Source of the DNA: JBGLNJ01 sp964353405
Lineage (GTDB): Bacteria; Chloroflexota; Anaerolineae; Fen-1058
DNA: 13,802 nucleotides
Direction of reading: 5' to 3'
NCBI GenBank assembly: GCA_964353405.1
Contig: CAYGWJ010000455.1
Location: forward strand, 1 to 13,802
Position numbers and translations under genes: made by a program. Positions 1-6,020 of the stretch are shown in pieces. The notes under the pieces were generated by a model. The model worked only from the letters and a program-made list of their open reading frames with translations, made no database searches and was not told the origin of the DNA. Every line of letters begins with the position of its first letter. Positions within the stretch are counted from its first letter, which is position 1.

Positions 1-19
1 ATTCGCGTTGAGTTGCCAT
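1..19 (-). CDS. 5' end of an unidentified gene, cut by the window edge
   Basis: On the minus strand an ATG at 19-17 opens a frame reading M-A-T-Q-R-E before the window ends. It is preceded by AGGGAG with a 6-nt spacer, a good ribosome-binding site. It follows the methyltransferase gene in the same direction with a gap of about 69 nt. Six codons are too few to name a product. The call rests only on the start codon plus the Shine-Dalgarno sequence. Confidence 0.4.
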
Positions 20-37
20 AGCGATCTCCCTGTTATA

Positions 38-63
38 GCACGACGGCGTCAAGGCTGTCGTGC
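38..63 (-). terminator. hairpin after the methyltransferase gene
   Basis: Positions 38-44 (GCACGAC) and 57-63 (GTCGTGC) form a perfect 7-bp stem around a 12-nt loop. It lies between the methyltransferase stop codon and the next minus-strand start. No T-run follows on the minus strand, so it may be a weak terminator, an mRNA-end hairpin or a coincidence. Confidence 0.3.
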
Positions 64-88
64 ATATGGCGGGCATCCGTATGCTCGA

Positions 89-652
89 TCAAGCCAGCCC
101 CATACCGGCATACATCTCGCCCAGAAAACTGGATGGAATCCTGGACAGGATGCGCGCCTCGCGCAGACCGATCTGTGCGGCAAGCTTTAGAAAGCTCTGG
201 TCATCCAAGGGATACGGAACAGCCGGGTTGCCTCGGCTGGTATTGTACTCTACCACGATGAGCCGGCCGCCTGGCTTGAGCAGGCGGATCAATCGAGACA
301 GTACTGCCACCTTGTCCGTGACAAAGTGCAACGAGTTGGCCATCACCATTCCGTCGAGCGCGGGCAAGGTCAAGCCACGTGTGAAATCAGCGCGCATCGG
401 ATGCAGCGCAGCATCGGGATAGCTTTCCGCCAGGTTGCGCGTCAACGCCTCCAAGGCGTACTGATCGCGATCCACGGCGTAAATCTCGCCGCCGGGCTGG
501 ATCAGCGTATACAGGGCAGACGTAAAGATGCCGTCGCCGCAGCCGATGTCGGCCCAGATTCCGCCTGGGCCTGGGACGCCCGGCCGGAGCAGAGTCACGG
601 CTTTCTGAATGCGACGGGCCTCACGTTCCGCCCAGGCAGGTACAGCACCCAA
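89..652 (-). CDS. class I SAM-dependent methyltransferase
   Basis: This 187-residue protein has the Rossmann-type methyltransferase fold pattern. Motif I is WADIGCGDGIF at about residues 33-43 (the SAM-binding glycine loop), followed by an acidic end of strand 2 (YAVDRD, 58-63). A strand-4 region (DGMVMANSLHFV) and the post-motif LLKPGGRLIVVEY are also present. The start is a TTG at 652-650, 17 nt after the stop of the M24 gene; the Shine-Dalgarno sequence is weak, so translational coupling is likely. A CTG a few codons upstream would overlap the M24 gene and is less likely. The pattern resembles Methyltransf_11/25-type enzymes, but the substrate cannot be told. It is the last member of an apparent SCP2-M24-methyltransferase operon. 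Confidence 0.85.
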   Translation of the reverse strand: MGAVPAWAEREARRIQKAVTLLRPGVPGPGGIWADIGCGDGIFTSALYTLIQPGGEIYAVDRDQYALEALTRNLAESYPDAALHPMRADFTRGLTLPALDGMVMANSLHFVTDKVAVLSRLIRLLKPGGRLIVVEYNTSRGNPAVPYPLDDQSFLKLAAQIGLREARILSRIPSSFLGEMYAGMGLA

Positions 653-669
653 TTGACGTGAGTTCCGTC

Positions 670-1887
670 TCAGATTTCCTCAATCGCGAGTGGGTACTTG
701 CTCATAGGCTCGCAACCCGCGTCGGTCATGAGGATGGGATTCTCGTATCGAAAGCCGATGCTTTCTTCCGGGCAGGCGTACTGGATGGCGCAGATGATCA
801 TCTCGCCCGGCTGGTACACGTGATCGGGATTCGTCCAGTAGGGGAACGGGCCATCGTTGAGGCCGATGCGCCACTCGTCGCCCAGCATGCCGATGCCGTG
901 CTCAAAGCCGGGCACCAGGTACTCGGCAAAGCCGCCCTCTTCGCAGAACAGCATCATTTCGTCGGCCAGCCTGGATGGGCTGATGCCGGCCTTGTATGTC
1001 TGCAAGCACTGATTCACCAGCGAGACAAAGTTGTCTGCGTGCCAGCGCTGGCGCGGCGTGGCCGGGCCGAGCAGATAGTTGTGCGAGTGATCGCCCAGGC
1101 AGAGCTTGAACATGGCGTGAATATCTACCATGAGCGGCTCACCCACTTGCAGCTTGCGGCGCGTGGCCGGGGTGCAAGCGCCGCCCATCAAGCTGGTGCG
1201 GTAACCTGACGCGATCTCGTTGCCGCCTGTAAAGGACCACTCCCACTCGCTGCCGGCCTTGCGCATGGCATACCCGGCCAGCCCTGCGATTTCGGTTTCC
1301 GTCATACCCTGATAGCCGGCGTTCTGGATGGCCTCGCGCACGGCCTGGTGTCCCACGTCCACGATGCGGGATGCTTGGCGACAGCGGTTGACCTCGCCGG
1401 GTTCTTTGATGAGTGCGAGCCGGTCCACGAGGTCGTGCGCGTTCACGAGCCTGGCTTGAGGCAAGGCCGAGGCGAAGCATTCATACTCGTAATGCGTCAG
1501 GTGGCCTTCGGGCAGGTAGCTGCCCATGCCCGTTTCGATGCCGACCACACCCTGGCCATTCCTGAGCTGTGAGAGGATGAGGTCCGAGATCGCCGAGATC
1601 TGATCCTGCCCGCCCATCGGCGCATAGCCCAGGACGTGGTCGGCGTCCAGCCACGAGTCGTCCGCCACTCGGGCCGCGTCAATGACGAAGGTGAACGCGG
1701 TGGGCAGTCCTTGGCGTGGGATGACGACAAACGAGCGCCAGGGGCAAAACGCGTCGAGCGTCCAGGACAGCGTCCGCAGGCGCGAGCCGAGATAGACGTC
1801 AAGGCCCTGCTCGCCCATCGCCTGTTGGATAGCGCGTATCCGTTTTTGAAAATCAATGAAATAGGGATCACGCTGTGCGTCTGACAT
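670..1887 (-). CDS. M24 family (creatinase / Xaa-Pro aminopeptidase-like) protein
   Basis: The protein has 405 residues, close to creatinase length. An N-terminal creatinase-like domain (about 1-160) precedes a pita-bread catalytic domain (about 165-405). Metal-ligand equivalents are visible: D255 and D266 (spaced 11 as in the family), H330 in FEHGIGM, and E382 in RYEN followed by the typical MTDAGCE. The penultimate glutamate, normally in a T-I-E-P-type motif after PG, is not where expected; that stretch reads ICAIQY at 365-370. The C-terminal MSKYPL also resembles creatinase more than aminopeptidase P. Substrate is therefore uncertain: a proline-linked peptide, a creatine-like amidine or another amide. 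The start is secure, with AAGGAG 8 nt before the ATG. SCP2 lies upstream and a methyltransferase downstream. Confidence 0.85.
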   Translation of the reverse strand: MSDAQRDPYFIDFQKRIRAIQQAMGEQGLDVYLGSRLRTLSWTLDAFCPWRSFVVIPRQGLPTAFTFVIDAARVADDSWLDADHVLGYAPMGGQDQISAISDLILSQLRNGQGVVGIETGMGSYLPEGHLTHYEYECFASALPQARLVNAHDLVDRLALIKEPGEVNRCRQASRIVDVGHQAVREAIQNAGYQGMTETEIAGLAGYAMRKAGSEWEWSFTGGNEIASGYRTSLMGGACTPATRRKLQVGEPLMVDIHAMFKLCLGDHSHNYLLGPATPRQRWHADNFVSLVNQCLQTYKAGISPSRLADEMMLFCEEGGFAEYLVPGFEHGIGMLGDEWRIGLNDGPFPYWTNPDHVYQPGEMIICAIQYACPEESIGFRYENPILMTDAGCEPMSKYPLAIEEI

Positions 1888-1901
1888 GGTTATATCTCCT
1901 T

Positions 1902-1962
1902 CCGCGAATAATGCGAATCTCCACGAATAGAAGAGATTGGCAGAGATTAGCGTAATTCGCGG
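1902..1962. repeat. imperfect inverted repeat between the SCP2 and M24 genes
   Basis: Positions 1902-1920 and 1944-1962 are complementary at 16 of 19 positions, and the outer arms CCGCGAAT / ATTCGCGG are perfect. The repeat fills the gap between the SCP2-like stop codon and the Shine-Dalgarno of the M24 gene. In the minus-strand transcript it would fold into a long hairpin. AT-containing repeats of the ATTCGCG kind look like dispersed intergenic repeats rather than gene-specific sites. Confidence 0.5.
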
Positions 1963-1963
1963 A

Positions 1964-2362
1964 TCAATACCCGGTCGGGATGGATGCCAGGACTGCGTTC
2001 ATGCGGTCCACGACGGCGGACAGGCTGAGGGCCTTGACCATATTGCCCTTGAGCGTGAGCTTGCCGGACATGAGCGCAGAGCGCGATCCCATCTCGGCGC
2101 GCGAGATCTTGGCGAACGTCTCGTAATCGCCGATGATGCGGAACTCGGCGTCGGGCAGGTCGCCTTGCCGTAGGCTCAACTCGTCCATGACGCCGTCCAC
2201 GAACTTGTAGTACAGTGCGCGATCCTGGCCATCAGGACAGTTTTTGTAGACGGTGAGCATGGACGAGGTGACGTGTTTCATCTTCTCCGCATCTAGCTCC
2301 GCTCGCAAGCGCCGGTGTGCTTCCTGCGTCCATTCGGGACTGAGGTATTTGAAGGGTTCCAT
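1964..2362 (-). CDS. SCP2 sterol-binding-domain-like protein
   Basis: This 132-residue protein has no signal peptide or membrane segment. It resembles bacterial SCP2-like proteins: an N-terminal helix (SPEWTQEAHRRL), a central YYKFVDG strand pair, FRIIGDYETFAKI, and the C-terminal MSGKLTLKGNMVKAL segment typical of the fold (a 'GKLKVKGDMALAL'-like motif). Such proteins bind acyl chains or other hydrophobic ligands in the cytoplasm; the ligand here is unknown. AGGAGG lies just before the ATG, and a good promoter sits at 2393-2421 on the same strand. It is first in a minus-strand operon with the M24 and methyltransferase genes. Confidence 0.75.
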   Translation of the reverse strand: MEPFKYLSPEWTQEAHRRLRAELDAEKMKHVTSSMLTVYKNCPDGQDRALYYKFVDGVMDELSLRQGDLPDAEFRIIGDYETFAKISRAEMGSRSALMSGKLTLKGNMVKALSLSAVVDRMNAVLASIPTGY

Positions 2363-2392
2363 GTTCTGCCTCCTGTGGATTGGAACATCTTT

Positions 2393-2421
2393 ATTATAGG
2401 CTCATGCCTTGTTGGCGGCAA
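2393..2421 (-). promoter_or_regulatory. sigma-70-type promoter of the SCP2-M24-methyltransferase operon
   Basis: On the minus strand TTGCCG (2421-2416) and a perfect TATAAT (2398-2393) are separated by 17 bp. The predicted transcript start is near 2386, giving a short leader of about 24 nt before the SCP2 ATG. The intergenic stretch 2363-2710 holds this promoter, the divergent promoter at 2520-2547 and a leader hairpin; nothing else is recognised in it. Confidence 0.6.
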
Positions 2422-2519
2422 GTAGCCCGCAGCGGGTATAGGCAGCTTTAGCAACCCGCCTCGACGATCTTGCGCCGTGAACGACCTCATGGCCCTTTGG
2501 CGCGAATCTAGCCTTGCAG

Positions 2520-2547
2520 TTGCAAATCTGCGGAACTATTGTATATT
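2520..2547 (+). promoter_or_regulatory. probable promoter of the response-regulator gene
   Basis: TTGCAA (2520-2525) and TATATT (2542-2547) are separated by 16 bp. Transcription would start near 2554, leaving a leader of roughly 155 nt before the ATG at 2711. It is divergent from the SCP2 promoter. Confidence 0.45.
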
Positions 2548-2652
2548 ACTCGTGGAGTAACCCCTTATCCCTCGAGAGGCAGCGCAGCGTTCACCAGGGG
2601 CTGGCCTGAGTGGCATGACGAGTTGAAGCAGATTCGCTCATCCTGATCCGCG

Positions 2653-2695
2653 TCAGGGCGAGCGTTGTTTTTGCACAAGAGGGAACTCGCCCTGA
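2653..2695 (+). promoter_or_regulatory. leader hairpin just upstream of the response-regulator RBS
   Basis: TCAGGGCGAG (2653-2662) and CTCGCCCTGA (2686-2695) are perfect 10-bp complements around a 23-nt loop, inside which TTGT and ACAA can pair further. The 3' arm ends 4 nt before the GAGGAGG Shine-Dalgarno. Its position fits control of translation or transcript stability, or a palindromic operator. No U-run follows, so it is not a terminator. Confidence 0.45.
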
Positions 2696-2710
2696 AACTG
2701 AGGAGGCAGC

Positions 2711-3388
2711 ATGACTGGATCAAAGATTCGTGTCATGATCGTGGATGACCACGCGATCGTCAGCAAGGGTATTCGCGCGTTGCTATCCACAGAGCGTGAC
2801 CTGGAAATCATTGGCGAGGCCAGCGATGGTGCGGAAGCCGTCGTTCAAGCTCGAGCCTTGCGCCCCGACGTGATCTTGATGGATTTGGTGATGCCCAGGC
2901 TGGACGGCATCGAAGCCACGCGGCAGATTGCAGCCCATCAGTCTGGAACGCGCATCCTGGTGCTGACCAGCTTTGCCGCCGACGACAAGGTCTTTCCCGC
3001 CATCAAAGCGGGCGCGCTGGGCTATCTGCTCAAAGACACCGGCCCCGAGGAGCTGGTGCGGGCCATCCATCAGGTTCATCGCGGCGAACCCACGCTAGAG
3101 CCTTCGATTGCCCGCAAGGTGCTGGGCGAGTTGTCCCATCCACCCCAAGAGCCGCTGACGGCTGACCCCCTCACCGAGCGGGAGGTGGAAGTGCTGCGCC
3201 TGGTGGCGCAGGGCAAGAGCAACAAAGAGATCGCCGAGCAACTGGTGATCGCCGATATGACGGTGCGCGCGCATGTGAGCAATATCCTGAGCAAGCTCCA
3301 CCTGGCCAGCCGCACGCAAGCGGCACTGTTCGCGCTCCGAAAAGAGTTGGCCTCTTTGGAAGATAGCCCGACCCAAGAGGATAAGTAG
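2711..3388 (+). CDS. orphan NarL/FixJ-type response regulator
   Basis: The 225-residue protein has two domains. The receiver (about 5-122) shows the acidic pair D12/D13, the phospho-acceptor D58 in VILMDLVMP, T86 in LVLTSF and K108 in YLLKDT. The LuxR-type helix-turn-helix (about 154-210) carries LTEREVEVLRLVAQGKSNKEI and TVRAHVSNILSKL. All residues needed for phosphorylation are present. Its cognate kinase is not beside it: the neighbours are a divergent SCP2 gene and a dinB-like gene. It begins at ATG 2711 with GAGGAGG at ideal spacing. The family resembles LiaR/DegU/NarL; the target genes cannot be told. Confidence 0.93.
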   Translation: MTGSKIRVMIVDDHAIVSKGIRALLSTERDLEIIGEASDGAEAVVQARALRPDVILMDLVMPRLDGIEATRQIAAHQSGTRILVLTSFAADDKVFPAIKAGALGYLLKDTGPEELVRAIHQVHRGEPTLEPSIARKVLGELSHPPQEPLTADPLTEREVEVLRLVAQGKSNKEIAEQLVIADMTVRAHVSNILSKLHLASRTQAALFALRKELASLEDSPTQEDK

Positions 3389-3405
3389 GGCAAGTCACCT
3401 TGCCC
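3388..3405 (+). terminator. short hairpin after the response regulator
   Basis: GGGCAAG (3388-3394) and CTTGCCC (3399-3405) form a perfect 7-bp stem with a TCAC loop, overlapping the last base of the stop codon. No T-run follows, so it may only attenuate read-through into the dinB-like gene 26 nt further on. Confidence 0.4.
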
Positions 3406-3431
3406 CGGTTCACACATCGAGCAGGCTACGA

Positions 3432-3938
3432 ATGAACAAGAGCGACATCCTGACTTTATTCGACTATAACTACTGGGCGAATGCACGCGTGCTGGACGCG
3501 ACGGCCAAGGTCACGCCTGAGCAATTCATCGCCCCCGCCCAGCAGAGTCATGGCAGCCTGCGCGGCACGCTCGTCCATACGCTCGGGGCAGAAGTCGTCT
3601 GGCGCTTGCGTTGCCAAGAAGGCATCTCGCCGACGCCCATGCTCTCGGAAGCCGAATTCCCAACGGCAGAAGCGCTGCGAGCACGCTGGCGAGAAGAAGA
3701 GCAAGCGATGCGTTCGTACCTGGCGTCCCTCGCCGACGACGACTTGACGCAACCTGTAAAGTACAAGACGACCAGAGGCGTTCCGTTCGAGAACGTGCTC
3801 TGGAATATACTCGTACACGTTGTCAATCACGGTACACAGTCCAGGTCAGAAGCCGGTATCACGCTGACGGTCTACGGGCAATCGCCAGGCGACCTCGATA
3901 TGATTGTGTTCTTCCGTGACAAGGGCCGGCCGCAATGA
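3432..3938 (+). CDS. DinB/YfiT-like four-helix metalloprotein
   Basis: This 168-residue protein has the DinB-family layout: an N-terminal FDYNYWANARVLD helix, LVHTLGAEVVWRLR (H49) in the second helix, and HVVNHGTQSRSEAG (H129, H133) in the last conserved helix. Members are small metal-binding proteins; several act as thiol-dependent (bacillithiol/mycothiol) transferases, others are uncharacterised. The usual NHGTHHR motif reads NHGTQSR here, so one or both histidines after H133 are lost and metal binding may be altered. The Shine-Dalgarno sequence is weak. It may be co-transcribed with the response regulator upstream. Confidence 0.85.
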   Translation: MNKSDILTLFDYNYWANARVLDATAKVTPEQFIAPAQQSHGSLRGTLVHTLGAEVVWRLRCQEGISPTPMLSEAEFPTAEALRARWREEEQAMRSYLASLADDDLTQPVKYKTTRGVPFENVLWNILVHVVNHGTQSRSEAGITLTVYGQSPGDLDMIVFFRDKGRPQ

Positions 3939-3947
3939 GCCTGTCTT

Positions 3948-3977
3948 TTGCACCCGCAGGATATTCTGTGGTATCAT
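3948..3977 (+). promoter_or_regulatory. probable scpB promoter
   Basis: TTGCAC (3948-3953) and TATCAT (3972-3977) are 18 bp apart. The predicted start near 3984 gives a leader of about 100 nt before the scpB ATG, containing the two hairpins at 4028-4066. Confidence 0.45.
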
Positions 3978-4027
3978 ACTTTTGTTGTGGCTCTCACACT
4001 GAGGTGATGCATTCAATTACGTGGAGT

Positions 4028-4066
4028 CCTCAACTTGTTGAGGCAGTGACCCGAACAAGTTCGGGA
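4028..4066 (+). promoter_or_regulatory. double-hairpin leader upstream of scpB
   Basis: Two adjacent hairpins are visible: CCTCAA/TTGAGG (4028-4043, loop CTTG) and CCCGAAC/GTTCGGG (4051-4066, loop AA). AACTTGTT in the first and AACAAGTT in the second are also complementary to each other over 8 bp, so an alternative fold is possible. The element sits 21 nt before the scpB start. It matches no riboswitch class that I recognise. Confidence 0.4.
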
Positions 4067-4087
4067 GTCCGATAAGATGTATTACGT

Positions 4088-4717
4088 ATGACCCTGGACG
4101 AGCAATCACTCAAAGAAAAACAACTCTCGCTTCCGGCGCTGGTCGAAAGCTTGCTGTTCGTAGCCGACGAGCCAGTGGAAATCGAGCGGCTGGCCGAGGC
4201 GCTGCAAGTGCCCGAGAACGCCATCGAAGCGGCTTTGCAGGAAATGTCTGCCGACGGCGCGCATCGCGGCGTGCGCCTCCAGCGCAAAGGCGAACGGGTG
4301 CAATTGGTCACGCGTCCGGAAGCCGCTGCGCCAATCGAGCGGTTCATGGGACTGGAAAAGTCCGGGCGGTTGTCGCCAGCCGCGCTCGAGACGCTTTCGA
4401 TCATTGCCTACCGCCAGCCCTGCACCCGCGCGCAAATCGAAGCGGTGCGCGGCGTCAACTCGGATAGCGTCATCGCCAACCTGTTGGCCAAAGGCCTGGT
4501 CGAAGAGGTCGGCCGGTTGGACACCGTCGGCCACCCGTTCGTGTATGGCACGACGTTCTCGTTCTTGCAGCATTTTGGTCTCAAGAGCCTGGACGACCTG
4601 CCGCCGCTCGAGCCGACGCAGACGCCGACGCTGGTGGAACCTGGGCCCCCTCTACTGGAAGCGCCCACGCCGGTCGAGCCGCGGCCGACACTGGAAGACG
4701 TGAAACGTGAAGCGTGA
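4088..4717 (+). CDS. scpB: segregation and condensation protein B
   Basis: ScpB joins ScpA and SMC in the bacterial condensin that compacts and segregates chromosomes. The 209-residue protein shows two winged-helix regions (about 14-85 and 95-160). The second carries the family hallmarks LETLSIIAYRQP (100-111), EAVRGVNSDSV (118-128), and GHPFVYGTTFSFLQHFGLKSLDDLP (about 148-172, given as its segments GHPFVYGTT and FLQHFGL). A Pro/Thr/Glu-rich tail (about 173-209) is probably disordered, and its last codons are formed by the heptamer repeat that begins at 4700. scpA, the usual neighbour, is not in this window. No strong Shine-Dalgarno precedes ATG 4088. Confidence 0.95.
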   Translation: MTLDEQSLKEKQLSLPALVESLLFVADEPVEIERLAEALQVPENAIEAALQEMSADGAHRGVRLQRKGERVQLVTRPEAAAPIERFMGLEKSGRLSPAALETLSIIAYRQPCTRAQIEAVRGVNSDSVIANLLAKGLVEEVGRLDTVGHPFVYGTTFSFLQHFGLKSLDDLPPLEPTQTPTLVEPGPPLLEAPTPVEPRPTLEDVKREA

Positions 4718-4755
4718 AACGTGAAACGTAAAACGTGAAAGCGATGGGCGATAAG
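4700..4755 (+). repeat. heptamer tandem repeat across the scpB stop codon
   Basis: Six GTGAAAC-like 7-mers run head to tail from 4700 to 4741 (GTGAAAC, GTGAAGC, GTGAAAC, GTGAAAC, GTAAAAC, GTGAAAG), followed by two further related 7-mers, CGATGGG and CGATAAG. The scpB stop TGA (4715-4717) lies inside the third unit, so the repeat encodes the protein's last residues (VKREA). Confidence 0.85.
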
Positions 4756-4775
4756 CGTTTTATTGGAGGATGAGC

Positions 4776-5288
4776 ATGAGAGTCTTACTATTGTGCTTGA
4801 TGGTCGTGTTGTTCGTGAGTTCGTGCGCGGGGGCGGCGCCACCCTCGCCTGCGCCCGCCTTGCCGCCAGCGGCAACTGCTGCCATCCAACCCACTGCCGT
4901 CCTTGCCCCAACTCTTGCCAGCGCAAGCAAGACCGCCAGCGCCGCGCCAGTCAAGACGTGGGTGGAGACGGGGGGCTTTCGCAAAAGTGAGGCGAAATAT
5001 TTCGCTGCCACCGGGCGTCCGCAGTTTGTCGAGTTCTTTGCTTTCTGGTGAACCACGTGCCAGGCGATGCGGCCCGTCGTGCACGGGCTTGAAGACAAGT
5101 ACGCGGCCAAGGTAGATTTTGTGTACCTGGACATTGACGACCCGACTTCGGAAGCGGCCAAGCGCACACTTGGCTATCGTGTCCAGCCGGACTATTACCT
5201 GATTGATGCCAACGGCAACATCGTCCAACGCTGGATCGGCTTTGTGGAAGCCAAAGCGATCGAGCAAGCTCTGAGCCAAGTTCAGTAA
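4776..5288 (+). CDS. thioredoxin-like lipoprotein with in-frame TGA at the first active-site Cys (putative selenoprotein)
   Basis: Read through one internal TGA (5049-5051), this frame gives 170 residues. Residues 1-17 form a lipoprotein signal (hydrophobic core, then VSSC with C17), followed by an Ala/Pro-rich linker (18-60) and a thioredoxin-like domain (about 61-170). The redox motif reads FFAFW-[TGA92]-T-T-C95-QAMRPVV, so the stop codon replaces the first cysteine of CxxC. Downstream VYLDIDDP, GYRVQPDYYLID (P138, probable cis-proline) and WIGFVEAKAIEQAL complete the fold. Both halves are in the same frame with normal codon use. The start is ATG 4776, with GGAGG 7 nt before it; ATG 4770 is too close to that site. 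Selenocysteine insertion is the best explanation. A nonsense mutation or sequencing error is the alternative. The protein should act outside the membrane as a thiol/selenol oxidoreductase. Confidence 0.75.
5071..5089 (+). promoter_or_regulatory. candidate bacterial SECIS hairpin
   Basis: GCCCGT (5072-5077) pairs perfectly with ACGGGC (5083-5088), extended by a G-U pair at 5071/5089, around the loop CGUGC (5078-5082). The loop begins 26 nt after the TGA, and its second base is G. As I recall the published bacterial SECIS consensus, the loop lies about 16-37 nt after the UGA and has a G among its first two bases; this hairpin meets both. In a GC-rich gene a chance hairpin is possible, so the support comes from its position. 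Confidence 0.6.
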
Positions 5289-5295
5289 AGATCAA

Positions 5296-5322
5296 CCGCC
5301 GACTCTCACATCGAGTCGGCGG
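5296..5322 (+). terminator. strong hairpin between the thioredoxin-like gene and phoB
   Basis: CCGCCGACTC (5296-5305) and GAGTCGGCGG (5313-5322) form a perfect 10-bp stem with a 7-nt loop, 7 nt after the TAA of the thioredoxin-like gene. No T-run follows. It probably ends or stabilises that transcript and separates it from phoBR. Confidence 0.6.
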
Positions 5323-5341
5323 CCAGTCTGCACAATCAAAA

Positions 5342-6019
5342 ATGACCAAGCTCCTCGTCGTCGAAGACGAAACAACGCTGCGCGATACGTTGGCCTATAA
5401 CCTCGCCAAGGAAGGCCACGAGGTGACCCAATCCGCCGACGGGGCCGAAGCGCTCGAACTGGCCCGCGAAGACAAGTTCGACCTCATTGTGCTCGACATC
5501 ATGCTGCCGGGCCTGGACGGCCTCTCGTTTTGCCGCATCCTGCGCAAGGAGCAGGCCACGCCGATCATCATGCTCACCGCGCGCGGCGGTGAAGTGGACC
5601 GCATCATCGGCCTGGAAAGCGGCGCGGACGATTACATCGTCAAACCCTTCAGCCTGGGCGAATTCCTGGCGCGTGTGCGGGCGGTCTTGCGCCGCGCGCC
5701 ATCAGTGGCTTTGCGTTCCGACCGGCTGGAATCGGGCGACCTCTCGCTCGATCTTGCGGCGCGGCGCGTGAGCCTGGCCGGGCGCGAGGTCAAGTTGAGC
5801 CACAAAGAGTTTGACCTGCTGGCCGCGCTCGTCCGCAACAAGGGCGCCGTCCTCTCGCGCGACTTGCTTTTAGAGCAGGTCTGGAGCCTGGACCACATCG
5901 GCGACGACCGCACGGTGGATGTCCACGTGCGCTGGCTGCGCGAAAAGATCGAAGCCACTCCTTCCGAGCCGCAGCGGATCGTCACCGTGCGCGGCGTAGG
6001 CTACCGGTTCGAGGGCTGA
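5342..6019 (+). CDS. phoB: PhoB/PhoP-type response regulator
   Basis: OmpR/PhoB-family regulator of 225 residues. The receiver (1-118) has E8/D9, the phospho-acceptor D52 in VLDIMLPGLDG, T79 and K101 (YIVKPF). The winged-helix DNA-binding domain (about 125-224) ends with the typical TVDVHVRWLREKIE and RIVTVRGVGYRFEG. When phosphorylated by PhoR it should bind the Pho boxes at 7160-7235 and 7455-7530. No clear Shine-Dalgarno precedes the ATG. The stop is one base before the phoR GTG, so the two are coupled. Assignment to phosphate control rests on the pst genes that follow. Confidence 0.93.
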   Translation: MTKLLVVEDETTLRDTLAYNLAKEGHEVTQSADGAEALELAREDKFDLIVLDIMLPGLDGLSFCRILRKEQATPIIMLTARGGEVDRIIGLESGADDYIVKPFSLGEFLARVRAVLRRAPSVALRSDRLESGDLSLDLAARRVSLAGREVKLSHKEFDLLAALVRNKGAVLSRDLLLEQVWSLDHIGDDRTVDVHVRWLREKIEATPSEPQRIVTVRGVGYRFEG

Positions 6020-6020
6020 C

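Noticed and set aside
4077..4091. A four-codon reading frame (M-Y-Y-V) overlapping the scpB start
   Set aside because: It has no Shine-Dalgarno and is too short to separate from chance.
4770..5051. A separate 91-93-residue lipoprotein ending at TGA 5049-5051, plus a separate 73-residue protein from ATG 5067
   Set aside because: Both lie in one frame and together make a complete thioredoxin fold; ATG 5067 has no RBS and falls just after the CxxC position.
5049..5051. TGA reassigned to Trp or Gly (alternative genetic code)
   Set aside because: scpB, phoB, the M24 gene, pstA and arsC end naturally at TGA, and Trp is encoded by TGG throughout. A Trp or Gly at the catalytic Cys would also make no sense.
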